DNA from: Alkaliphilus sp.
Lineage (GTDB): Bacteria; Bacillota; Clostridia; Peptostreptococcales; Natronincolaceae
NCBI GenBank assembly: GCA_023230535.1
Contig: JALNXC010000098.1
Span: 1 to 5,808 of the forward strand
Length of the DNA stretch: 5,808 bases
Reading direction: 5' to 3'
This document shows positions 1 to 5,452 of this stretch, piece by piece. The translations under genes and the position numbers were made by a program. The notes beneath the pieces are model-generated. The model searched no databases. It saw nothing but the letters and a program-made list of their open reading frames with translations, and was not told the DNA's origin. The stretch's first letter is position 1; each line of letters starts with the position of its first letter.

Positions 1-265
1 AGGTTTTTTCTTTCCTTTTTTCAAGTTGATTGGAATGGCATACAATGAATCTGTATTTGTTTCCGTAGAGCTTATCTTCAAAGTTTTGGGCTTTATATTC
101 TGCTGTGTCTACTTTGTTGCTAAAGGTTCCAACCGGTTCCCAATTTTCCGGTTCTTCATTGCTGTCTTCATAAGCACCATATACACTCTTAGAGGTTGTA
201 TCGGCATGTATACCGGTTACAGGAATATTAAATTCGTTTATACTTACCATAGCTGTTTCTGTCAT
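1..265 (-). pseudogene. IS1634-like (DDE) transposase remnant, truncated and internally deleted, running off the left edge
   Basis: The minus strand reads open from an ATG at 265 to the window edge (88 codons). An in-frame TGA lies 10 codons upstream of that ATG, with no other good start between. The translation contains ADTTSKSVYGAYED (residues 21-34), which I recognise as the block around the first catalytic Asp of IS1634-like transposases. It also contains YRFIVCHSNQLEKRKEK (71-87), a block that in full-length family members (about 500 residues or more) lies hundreds of residues further on. Here only about 35 residues separate them, so the middle of the catalytic domain, where the second Asp should lie, is missing. 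The N-terminal part is missing as well. The surviving frame is intact, which suggests a fairly recent deletion. The truncated 5' end abuts the REP-like repeat cluster at about 280-326. Family assignment is from memory of motifs; the loss of function is inference. Confidence 0.65.
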
Positions 266-299
266 AATCTTTTTGGGTCCTATTTCAATGGGTCACAAT

Positions 300-326
300 G
301 GGTCACGGGGACAGGTTCCTTGACCC
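300..326. repeat. REP-like palindrome, copy 1
   Basis: This 27-bp unit starts GGGTCACGGGGACAGG and ends TTCCTTGACCC. GGGTCA and TGACCC pair as the stem, with further G-C and G-U pairs inside. It is identical to 4264-4290 and differs at three positions from 5407-5433. A partial GGGTCAC sits just upstream (about 291-296). All copies lie between genes. Small palindromes of this kind are the usual companions of RAYT transposases, and one such gene starts 366 bp downstream. Confidence 0.75.
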
Positions 327-330
327 ATAG

Positions 331-426
331 GTGGCCCATGGGGACAGGGCCTTTGGTCCTTTTCATGAGCGGTAAATAATTTGTTTGGGTCCGATACGGA
401 CCAAGAGACCTGTCCCCACGAACCAC
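331..426. repeat. 96-bp palindromic element (MITE/BIME-like), copy 1
   Basis: The same 96 bp recurs at 5611-5706 with three substitutions. The ends are imperfect inverted repeats: 331-359 against the reverse complement of 398-426 matches at 23 of 29 positions, with gtgg and tggggacagg conserved. Inside the right half there is a perfect small hairpin, GGTCCG-ata-CGGACC (388-402). It encodes no protein. Two compact, nearly identical copies 5.3 kb apart in unrelated contexts indicate a mobile or dispersed non-autonomous element. The RAYT in this window is the obvious candidate mobiliser, but that is inference. Confidence 0.75.
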
Positions 427-527
427 TCACGAACCACTCACCCTCAGCTGTTTCCCACAAATCATCTGTTTTCTGTCCTGTATTTAGCGTTCCGGTCTCC
501 CGCCTCGCACCTCCGGTCTCCAGAATA

Positions 528-551
528 GGACAGGGCCTTTGGTCCTTTTCA
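528..551. repeat. Partial copy of the left half of the 96-bp element
   Basis: These 24 bases, starting ggacagggcctttggtcctt, match positions 342-365 of copy 1 and 5622-5645 of copy 2 exactly. The similarity then stops. The right arm is absent apart from a short ctacgaacca (570-579) that resembles the end of the element. It is probably a truncated or eroded copy. Confidence 0.65.
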
Positions 552-605
552 GACTTATTCCTACGAACCATTCGCAGTCATTCTATTTTCGTGCCCCACT
601 TTTTA

Positions 606-634
606 TTGCCAATTTAGGCAGATAGTGCTAAAAT
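606..634 (+). promoter_or_regulatory. Promoter for the RAYT gene
   Basis: TTGCCA (606-611) is a 5/6 match to the -35 consensus. A 17-bp spacer follows, then TAAAAT (629-634) as -10, preceded by TGC (626-628) as an extended -10. Transcription would begin near 641, giving a leader of about 50 nt with the GAGGGGTG ribosome binding site just before the TTG start. This is a pattern match; no transcription data are available. Confidence 0.65.
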
Positions 635-691
635 ATAAACAGCGATGTAGGCAGCTCAATAGGTTTTCTTGCTTTAAAGAGGGGTGATATT

Positions 692-1450
692 TTGGCGAGG
701 GTGGCTAGGGAGAAGAGCGGTACAGGGATATATCATGTTATGCTTCGGGGCATTAATCGACAAACTATATTTGAAGATAACCAAGACCGGGTTAAATTTC
801 TCGAAACATTGGAAAGATATAAAGACGCTTGCGAATTTGAACTTTATAGTTATTGTTTAATGGATAACCACGTGCATTTATTGATGAAAGAAACTGTTGA
901 ATCTATTTCCAGAACAATCAAGCGCATATGTTCTAGTTATGTACATTGGTATAATGCAAAGTACGAAAGATGTGGCCACCTTTTTCAAGAAAGGTTTAAA
1001 AGCGAGGTTATCGAGACCGATTCCTATTTTTTAACGGTTCTTCGTTATATACATCAAAATCCGGTAAAAGCAAAAATCGTAAAGACAGTAGCGGAATATA
1101 AATGGAGCAGTTATAAAGAATATATTGGAAAATCACGGTTTGTAGATGTTAATCTTGGATTTAATTATTTTTCCAAGGATCGATTAAAGGCCATTTCTTT
1201 GTTTATAGAATTTATGAATCAGGATAATGATGATCAATGCCTGGACATTGTAGAAAAGATAAAGTTAAGTGATGAAGAAGTAAGAGAGCATATTCGTAAA
1301 CTCGGAATATTAAGTCCCACTTCATTTCAACAGCTTGATAAGGACAAAAGGGATTGTGCTTTAAGTCGGCTAAAAGGGCTAGAGGGTGTGACTGCCAGAC
1401 AAATTGCAAGAATAACGGGCATATCCAAAAGCGTTGTAATCCGGGCATAA
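692..1450 (+). CDS. REP-associated tyrosine transposase (RAYT; Y1/HUH, IS200-like superfamily)
   Basis: Single-strand-specific HUH endonuclease of the Y1 transposase superfamily, 252 residues. Visible motifs, in order: the N-terminal strand YHVMLRGINRQTIF (14-27); YCLMDNHVHLLMKE (54-67) with the metal-binding HUH pair H60 and H62; GHLFQERFKS (95-104); and RYIHQNPVKA (118-127) with the likely nucleophile Tyr119. A C-terminal helix-turn-helix-like tail, GVTARQIARITGISKSVV (232-249), is typical of the longer clostridial RAYT proteins. Length and ending fit an intact gene. The start is TTG at 692, chosen because AGAGGGGTG sits just upstream and the N-terminus MARVAREKSGTGIYHVM fits the family. 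RAYTs are usually single-copy, domesticated, and surrounded by palindromic REP sequences that they bind and cut; exactly such repeats flank this gene on both sides. Family assignment is secure; which repeat it recognises is inferred. Confidence 0.93.
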   Translation: MARVAREKSGTGIYHVMLRGINRQTIFEDNQDRVKFLETLERYKDACEFELYSYCLMDNHVHLLMKETVESISRTIKRICSSYVHWYNAKYERCGHLFQERFKSEVIETDSYFLTVLRYIHQNPVKAKIVKTVAEYKWSSYKEYIGKSRFVDVNLGFNYFSKDRLKAISLFIEFMNQDNDDQCLDIVEKIKLSDEEVREHIRKLGILSPTSFQQLDKDKRDCALSRLKGLEGVTARQIARITGISKSVVIRA

Positions 1451-1528
1451 GATGGGTCATGAACAGGTCACAGGGATAGTTATTCACGGGACTTTTTCAG
1501 CAGTTTCAACCTGTTCCCAAGACCCATC
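1451..1528. repeat. Inverted repeat directly after the RAYT stop codon
   Basis: The left arm gatgggtcatgaacaggt (1451-1468) starts at the base after the TAA. The right arm (1509-1528) is its reverse complement with a 2-bp insertion and one substitution (gatgggtcttgggaacaggt when inverted). They enclose about 40 bp. Both arms contain the GGGTC...ACAGG core of the other REP-like repeats, so this is probably a divergent family member marking the end of the RAYT module. No T-run follows, so it is unlikely to be a rho-independent terminator, and transcription may read on into comM. Confidence 0.65.
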
Positions 1529-1558
1529 TAACAGAGCGGAAAAGCGAGGGGAGTACAC

Positions 1559-3097
1559 ATGGCGTCTGTGGTTCAAAGTTTTTCTATTAAAGGTGTAGAT
1601 GGATATGTTGTAGAGGTTGAAATAAAAACCATTTCCGGACAACCCATGTTTTCTATTGTCGGGCTGGGTGATACGGCTGTAAAGGAATCCAAGGAAAGGC
1701 TGGAAGCGGTTCTAAGCCATAAGGATTTTGATTTTCCTCAGCAAAAGATAGTTATTAATCTAGCCCCTAGCAATCTTAAAAAGAGAGGTTCCCATTTTGA
1801 TCTGGCCATGGCTATCGGACTTCTTATGGAAACAAATCAAATAAGGCCGAAGGAAATTAAAAAATATGGGTTTATAGGGGAGTTATCCCTAAATGGTTGG
1901 TTGAGACCATGCATTGGAGTTCTTCCTATGGTAATGGCGGCAAAAGAGGCAAATGTTAAAGATATAATAGTTCCGGTAGGAAATATGAAGGAAGCCGGTT
2001 TTGTAAAAGGTATAAATATATATGGGTTTTCCAAATTGAAGGAAGTAACAAATTTTTTAGAGGGTAAAGAACCATATCGGGTTCCTGTAATCGAGGATGA
2101 AAAAATTAAGGAATCAGATCCGTATTCTATAGATTTTAGAGATGTGCAAGGACAGGACGCTTTAATAGAATATATAGTGGTGGCAGCATCCGGAGGGCAT
2201 AATATGCTTATGATCGGGGTGCCCGGTTGCGGCAAATCTATGATAGCTAAAAGGGTACCTACTATACTTCCAAATATGACGGAGGAAGAGGCCCTAGAAG
2301 TAACTAAAATATATAGTGTTGCCGGCCTTTTAAAAAATAGGGGGAGCCTTATAGAACATAGGCCATTCAGATCGCCTCATCATAATGCTTCCACTAATGC
2401 CCTGATAGGTGGAGGAAACAACGCCATGCCCGGCGAAATTTCTTTGGCCCATAATGGGGTACTCTTTTTAGATGAGATAGCGGAATTTAATAGAAAAACT
2501 TTAGATGGGCTGCGACAGCCCATGGAAGATAAGAAGGTCACCATATCAAGAGTTAATTATACTAATACCTATCCGTCTAATTTTATGTTGGTTGCCGCGA
2601 TGAATCCATGTTCGTGTGGTTATCATGGAACCGATAGGTGCAGATGTAATGATTATGAGGTACTAAAATACAGACAAAAGGTATCCGGACCTATTTTAGA
2701 TAGAATGGATATACAGAAACATGTTCAACCTGTTGATTTTATGGAGCTTTCGGGTTATAAAATGGGGAAAACATCTAAAGGACTCAGGGAAAGGGTTGAA
2801 AGCGCAAGGAAAATTCAACAGAAGAGGTATGAAAAAATAGAATATATTAACTGTAATGCCCAAATGACACCGGCCTTAATAAAAGAATATTGTGGTCTTG
2901 AAGTTGAAGGAGAAAGGCTATTGAGGTTAGCTTACGATAGATTTCAATATAGTGCTAGGACTTTTCATAAGTTTTTGAAGGTTGCTAGGACCTTTGCCGA
3001 TATGGAGGTCTCAGAAAATATAAGGAAAAAGGATATAGCAGCAGCTTTGCTAGCTAGGGATTTAGATAAAGAGCAAGCAAATATGTTGGTAATATAG
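1559..3097 (+). CDS. comM: ComM/YifB family Mg-chelatase-like AAA+ ATPase
   Basis: Full-length member (512 residues; family about 500-515) of the YifB/ComM group. Studied ComM proteins are hexameric branch-migration helicases that help integrate transforming DNA; the role here is inferred from the family. The order of domains is: an N-terminal Lon-protease-like fold (about 1-170, with SIVGLGDTAVKESKERLEA at 32-50); the AAA+ Mg-chelatase core with Walker A GVPGCGKS (220-227), the RPFRSPHH block (268-275) and Walker B VLFLDE (301-306); and MNPCSCGYHG...CRC with cysteines 351, 353, 361 and 363, which may bind metal. An arginine-finger region, SGPILDRMDI (376-385), and the C-terminal sensor-2 helix SARTFHKFLKVARTFADME (465-483) follow. 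The ATG at 1559 is preceded by GAGGGGAG and gives the expected N-terminus. No clear promoter is visible in the 108-bp gap, so expression may come from upstream. dprA follows after 9 nt, consistent with one operon. Confidence 0.95.
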   Translation: MASVVQSFSIKGVDGYVVEVEIKTISGQPMFSIVGLGDTAVKESKERLEAVLSHKDFDFPQQKIVINLAPSNLKKRGSHFDLAMAIGLLMETNQIRPKEIKKYGFIGELSLNGWLRPCIGVLPMVMAAKEANVKDIIVPVGNMKEAGFVKGINIYGFSKLKEVTNFLEGKEPYRVPVIEDEKIKESDPYSIDFRDVQGQDALIEYIVVAASGGHNMLMIGVPGCGKSMIAKRVPTILPNMTEEEALEVTKIYSVAGLLKNRGSLIEHRPFRSPHHNASTNALIGGGNNAMPGEISLAHNGVLFLDEIAEFNRKTLDGLRQPMEDKKVTISRVNYTNTYPSNFMLVAAMNPCSCGYHGTDRCRCNDYEVLKYRQKVSGPILDRMDIQKHVQPVDFMELSGYKMGKTSKGLRERVESARKIQQKRYEKIEYINCNAQMTPALIKEYCGLEVEGERLLRLAYDRFQYSARTFHKFLKVARTFADMEVSENIRKKDIAAALLARDLDKEQANMLVI

Positions 3098-3106
3098 GTG
3101 AATGTT

Positions 3107-4228
3107 ATGCTTTATTATATTTGGCTTACTACTATAAAAGGAATCGGACCCATATCTCAAAAAAATCTCCTTAAATATTTTAGAACTCCTGAGAATATAT
3201 TCAGGGCTAATGAGAAAGAAATTAAAAATGTAGTCGGAATAGGAGATACATTATTCGGGTTTATAAGGGGAAAAAATTTAGACGATGCCCAAATAATATT
3301 AGATAAATGCGATAAATTAAACATAAAAATTCTTACTTACAATGATGAATTATATCCGGAGAGGGTAAAGGAACTTGCTAGTTCACCCATAGTTCTTTAT
3401 TATAGAGGCACTATAAGAAGAAATGCTATGGGTGTTGGCATAGTAGGTTCTAGAAAATGTACGGATTATGGAAAGGAAGTTGTGAAGGAAGCGGTTACAT
3501 ATTTGGCGGAAAATGATATTACCGTGATAAGCGGTATGGCAAAGGGAATAGATGGATATGCCCATACGGCATGTCTTATGGCAAATGGCTATACATTGGC
3601 ATTCCTAGGAAATTCGGTTGATATATGTTATCCGAAGGAGCATGCAAGATTGATGGATAGTATTGTAGAAAACGGAGCAGTTATTTCGGAATACCCCCCT
3701 ACAACCGGAGTAAGGGCAGAACATTTTCCTAGGAGAAATGCGATTATTAGCAGTTTTAGCAATAAGCTCTTAGTAGTTGAAGCAGCCCACAAAAGCGGGG
3801 CATTGATAACGGCCCGGTGTGCAAAGGAATTAAAAAGGGAAGTATATGCGGCTCCTAATAGTATTTATAGCAAAAATTCTTACGGTGCCAATAGGCTTAT
3901 AAAAGGAGGGGCAAAGATTTATTTAAAACCAAGCCAGCTTTTGGATAATCCGGGAAAAGATATTTTTGACGGAATTATAGAAAAGGCTAAAGATAACAAT
4001 CATAAAAAAGAGGAGAATGCCTTAGAAACCTTAGATGCCGGGCAAATGATATATTCTCCTATGGAAATGAAAATATTGGATTTTGTAAAAGATAATCCCA
4101 AAACCTTAGGTCAGATTGCCGACCATTTAAATTGTAATGAGGTAGAAATATTAGACATAATTTCGATATTGGAGATAAGCGGAGATATACGAACCTTGCC
4201 CGGAGGAAAAATTTGTTGTGAGGGTTGA
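3107..4228 (+). CDS. dprA: DNA-processing protein DprA
   Basis: Cytoplasmic single-strand DNA binding protein that loads RecA on incoming DNA in natural transformation; dprA is also widespread in species not known to be competent. The 373 residues contain: an N-terminal helix-hairpin-helix/SAM-like part (about 1-60, WLTTIKGIGPISQKNLLKYF); the Rossmann-fold core with VGSRKCTDYG (113-122), SGMAKGIDGYAH (142-153), YPKEHARL (175-182), FPRRNAIIS (207-215) and GALITARCAKELKREVYAAP (231-250); and a C-terminal winged helix (about 315-373). N251 stands where many homologues have Gly (APGS). I prefer ATG 3107 over the in-frame GTG 3098, which abuts the comM stop. AGGTGA (3096-3101) sits correctly for 3107, nothing SD-like precedes 3098, and MLYYIWLTTIKGIGP is the usual DprA N-terminus. 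In many Firmicutes topA follows; here a terminator and an accessory nuclease array follow instead. Confidence 0.95.
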   Translation: MLYYIWLTTIKGIGPISQKNLLKYFRTPENIFRANEKEIKNVVGIGDTLFGFIRGKNLDDAQIILDKCDKLNIKILTYNDELYPERVKELASSPIVLYYRGTIRRNAMGVGIVGSRKCTDYGKEVVKEAVTYLAENDITVISGMAKGIDGYAHTACLMANGYTLAFLGNSVDICYPKEHARLMDSIVENGAVISEYPPTTGVRAEHFPRRNAIISSFSNKLLVVEAAHKSGALITARCAKELKREVYAAPNSIYSKNSYGANRLIKGGAKIYLKPSQLLDNPGKDIFDGIIEKAKDNNHKKEENALETLDAGQMIYSPMEMKILDFVKDNPKTLGQIADHLNCNEVEILDIISILEISGDIRTLPGGKICCEG

Positions 4229-4234
4229 AAGGGA

Positions 4235-4290
4235 AGGTCACGAGGAGGGCCATGGAGACAGGAGGGTCACGGGGACAGGTTCCTTGACCC
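4235..4290. repeat. REP-like palindrome, copy 2, within the dprA 3' region
   Basis: Positions 4264-4290 are base-for-base identical to the unit at 300-326 (GGGTCA...TGACCC stem around ggggacaggttcc). It is preceded by degenerate related units: ggtcacgagg (4236-4245) and gggccatggagacagg (4247-4262), the latter resembling the end of the 96-bp element. The block begins about 8 bp after the dprA stop, so it would lie in the dprA 3' untranslated region and be followed by the terminator. Confidence 0.7.
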
Positions 4291-4308
4291 ACTATTAAAT
4301 ACCAAATT

Positions 4309-4345
4309 GGGAGAATCGGCCAATCGGGGTTGGTTCTCCTTTTTT
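4309..4345 (+). terminator. Rho-independent terminator after dprA
   Basis: GGAGAA (4310-4315) pairs with TTCTCC (4334-4339). Inside, CCAA pairs with TTGG around a TCGGGG loop, leaving TCGG as a bulge. Six T residues follow (4340-4345). The position, 81 bp after the dprA stop, suits an end to the comM-dprA transcript. A near-identical hairpin follows the nuclease gene at 5453-5487. Confidence 0.8.
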
Positions 4346-4487
4346 CGCTTATCTATCTGTCGTTCTTGCCGCCCGCTTGCCACCATTCTCACCGTTCTCC
4401 GTCTTGTTTAACTCTCTACCCCCACCGCTCGCCTGCCAACCGGCCACTTTATTTTCTGTCGTTGTCCCTCATCTCTCCTTTAAAAAT
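4346..4487. other. Gene-free, purine-poor spacer
   Basis: No gene, tRNA or clear hairpin is visible. About 77% of the plus-strand bases from 4341 to 4480 are pyrimidines, and GC content is higher than in the neighbouring genes. The open frame across it (4330-4527) gives a Ser/Pro/His/Leu peptide with no ribosome binding site and I reject it. The piece caccattctcaccgttctcc (4381-4400) resembles caccactctcaaccgttcatc (5536-5556) in the second spacer, so the two spacers probably share ancestry but have diverged strongly. Confidence 0.6.
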
Positions 4488-4590
4488 CAACAAAAACTTA
4501 TTTAAGCAATATGAATTTATGGTATAATAAAAATGAAATGGAGGCGGTGTATCAAAATGTTTTATGAAACAAGGCCACAGGCCTATGATG
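4488..4590. repeat. Direct repeat: promoter and start region of the nuclease gene, copy 1
   Basis: These 103 bp recur at 5706-5808 with only two substitutions (4532 a/g and 4561 t/c). The repeat covers the promoter, the ribosome binding site and the first 11 codons, and continues to the window edge, so its true length is unknown. It marks a tandem duplication with a period of 1218 bp. The upstream edge is sharp: before 4488 the copies have unrelated sequence, with the 96-bp element in that place for copy 2. Confidence 0.9.
4518..4528 (+). promoter_or_regulatory. Promoter (extended -10) of the PD-(D/E)XK nuclease gene
   Basis: TATAAT (4523-4528) is a perfect -10 box, preceded by TATGG, which fits the Gram-positive TRTGN extended -10 motif. 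The -35 region (about 4498-4505, ttattta) is poor, as often with extended -10 promoters. The start of transcription should be near 4535, leaving a short leader of about 22 nt with GGAGGCGGTG (4540-4549) before the ATG at 4557. This makes the earlier in-frame ATG at 4533 unlikely. Confidence 0.75.
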
Positions 4591-5381
4591 AAACAATTAA
4601 ACTTTTAGAAAAGAAAGATTATAGAGGGATAGCAGAATTTATACTGCCTTCAATAAAAGATGCAAAAAAAGTTTCTTTGGAACATACCCAATTATCCGTT
4701 CCGGATATGAGAGATATGGATTTTTTAGCAAAGATCAATATAGATCCGGAAGACTTTATTTTACATATAGAATTTGAAACAGCATATAGAAGTAACAACG
4801 AAATGGTGAAGAGGATGCTAAGGTACTATACTTATATAAAATGGCACAATGATCTGCCAATATATCAGGTACTTGTAGTGCTGAAGAAACCAAAAAATGT
4901 GAGGAACATCCAAGACTGTTTTGAAAGCAAGGTCCAAGATTTAGATATTTTAAAATACAAATATAAAGTAATCAAGGTATATGAAATAGACAAAAACGAG
5001 ATACTAGAGGAAGAAAAGATTGTACTATATCCACTCAGGGTATTTATGAAATACGAAGAAAAAGCGGAAGAAGAACACATACAAGAATGTTTAAAGGCGG
5101 TAGAAGACCTGGAAGATAAGGACTATTATTATTTGACAGTACAATGTATAAAAAAACTTTACAAAGGTAGTGAATATGAAGTCTATGTAAAGGAGGAGAT
5201 TTTGATGCAATCAGTATTATATCAGGAGCCTTTTGATAAGGGTAAAAAAGAAGGCAAAAAAGAAGGCAAACTAGAAGTAGTAAGAAATGCTTTAAAAGAA
5301 GGTACGGAAATAGATTTAATTGCAAAACTTACAGGATTATCGAAAAAGGAAATAGAGAAGATAGCTGAGGAAACTAAGTAA
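4557..5381 (+). CDS. PD-(D/E)XK nuclease-like protein, Rpn/transposase-associated (PDDEXK) family
   Basis: 274 residues. I place it among the Rpn-like/PDDEXK 'putative transposase' proteins. Supporting marks: a conserved acidic DMRDMDFLAKI (50-60) with a candidate catalytic Asp (53 or 55); the core strand DFILHIEFET (66-75) giving E72-x-E74, where relatives often have E-x-Q or E-x-K; and NEMVKRMLRYYTYI (81-94), matching the helix with conserved R and Y after the active site. A lysine-rich linker GKKEGKKEGK (229-238) and a C-terminal helical piece, EIDLIAKLTGLSKKEIEKIAEE (251-272), are typical of the family's variable tail. No signal peptide or membrane segment is visible. Characterised Rpn proteins cut DNA, promote RecA-independent recombination and can act in phage defence; the function here is not proven. 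The start at 4557 is set by GGAGGCGGTG. It has its own promoter and terminator, and a second copy begins at 5775. It carries an internal ribosome binding site (separate entry). Confidence 0.8.
   Translation: MFYETRPQAYDETIKLLEKKDYRGIAEFILPSIKDAKKVSLEHTQLSVPDMRDMDFLAKINIDPEDFILHIEFETAYRSNNEMVKRMLRYYTYIKWHNDLPIYQVLVVLKKPKNVRNIQDCFESKVQDLDILKYKYKVIKVYEIDKNEILEEEKIVLYPLRVFMKYEEKAEEEHIQECLKAVEDLEDKDYYYLTVQCIKKLYKGSEYEVYVKEEILMQSVLYQEPFDKGKKEGKKEGKLEVVRNALKEGTEIDLIAKLTGLSKKEIEKIAEETK
5189..5207 (+). promoter_or_regulatory. Internal Shine-Dalgarno and start codon within the nuclease gene
   Basis: AAAGGAGGAG (5189-5198) is a near-perfect anti-16S match, and an in-frame ATG (5205-5207, Met217) follows with 8 nt between AGGAGG and the ATG. 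It is stronger than the SD of the full-length gene. It spells V-K-E-E with AAG GAG GAG, although only 7 of the 37 Glu codons in the gene are GAG and two of these seven are here. The codon choice therefore favours the SD rather than the local habit. Confidence 0.6.
5205..5381 (+). CDS. Possible nested gene: C-terminal 58-residue form of the nuclease (RpnS-like arrangement)
   Basis: Predicted to be translated from Met217 of the nuclease frame, ending at the same stop. The product would begin MQSVLYQEPFDKGKKEG and contain the lysine-rich linker plus the C-terminal helices (LIAKLTGLSKKEIEKIAEE), without any catalytic residues. In enterobacteria, short proteins translated from the 3' end of rpn genes (RpnS) bind and block the nuclease and act as intragenic antitoxins. 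By analogy this product could restrain or form mixed oligomers with the full-length protein. Possible internal promoter elements exist (TTGACA at 5133-5138; TATAAA at 5147-5152), but neither has a good partner, so translation from the full-length mRNA is the simpler idea. The SD and ATG are seen directly; the function is inference. Confidence 0.45.
   Translation: MQSVLYQEPFDKGKKEGKKEGKLEVVRNALKEGTEIDLIAKLTGLSKKEIEKIAEETK
5241..5276 (+). repeat. 12-bp in-frame tandem repeat encoding the GKKE linker
   Basis: Three units of 12 bp: ggtaaaaaagaa (5241-5252), ggcaaaaaagaa (5253-5264) and the degenerate ggcaaactagaa (5265-5276), giving GKKE-GKKE-GKLE (residues 229-240). Gain or loss of units would keep the frame, so linker length may vary between paralogues. 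The A-tracts are also possible slippage sites. Confidence 0.75.
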
Positions 5382-5384
5382 GAA

Positions 5385-5433
5385 GGGTCACGGGAAGGGA
5401 CACGAAGGGACACGGGGACAGGTTCCCCGACCC
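5385..5433. repeat. REP-like palindrome, copy 3, after the nuclease gene
   Basis: The core 5407-5433 matches 4264-4290 except at three positions. It is preceded by short tandem units (agggtcacggg, then aagggacacg twice, 5384-5413) built from the left arm of the palindrome. It starts only a few bases after the nuclease stop codon. Together with the hairpin at 5453-5487 it forms the same cassette as after dprA (4264-4345 against 5407-5488, roughly 90% identical). Confidence 0.7.
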
Positions 5434-5452
5434 ACAATTAAATACTAAACTA

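Larger units (their letters stand above)
266..691. other. Gene-free region rich in REP-like palindromes, upstream of the RAYT gene
   Basis: I see no credible gene in this 426-bp stretch. Reading frames across it translate the repeats themselves (Pro/Arg/Cys-rich peptides). It holds a REP-like hairpin (300-326), the 96-bp element (331-426), an 11-bp tandem duplication (cacgaaccact at 417-427 and 428-438), two copies of tccggtctcc (491-500 and 512-521), a half-copy of the 96-bp element (528-551) and the promoter of the downstream transposase (606-634). Positions 427-527 are more GC-rich than the neighbouring genes. Confidence 0.7.

Noticed and set aside
26..379. Plus-strand open frame of 117 codons near the left edge
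   Set aside because: It lies opposite the transposase remnant, which has recognisable motifs on the minus strand, and it runs on into the repeats. No ribosome binding site is visible.
293..617. Overlapping frames of 78 and 92 codons on both strands across the repeats
   Set aside because: They translate the palindromic repeats (KDQRPCP- and GTCPRDP-like strings), which explains why the same peptide words recur. No RBS or domain is present.
1451..1528. Rho-independent terminator after the RAYT gene
   Set aside because: The arms are about 40 bp apart and no T-run follows; the arm sequence fits the REP-like repeat family better.
3098..3106. GTG start for dprA directly after the comM stop
   Set aside because: No SD precedes it, whereas AGGTGA is well placed for the ATG at 3107, which gives the standard N-terminus.
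4330..4527. 65-codon plus-strand frame between terminator and nuclease gene
   Set aside because: It starts inside the terminator hairpin, has no SD, has low-complexity Ser/Pro/His/Leu content and ends over the nuclease promoter.
4533..4556. Upstream ATG giving eight extra residues on the nuclease
   Set aside because: It lies at about the predicted transcription start, has no SD, and the real SD (4540-4549) is downstream of it. In copy 2 the matching codon is GTG.
4865..5437. Minus-strand frames of 71, 93 and 71 codons across the nuclease gene
   Set aside because: They are antisense shadows of an AT-rich, Lys/Glu-rich gene (Ser/Leu/Phe-rich translations) without ribosome binding sites.
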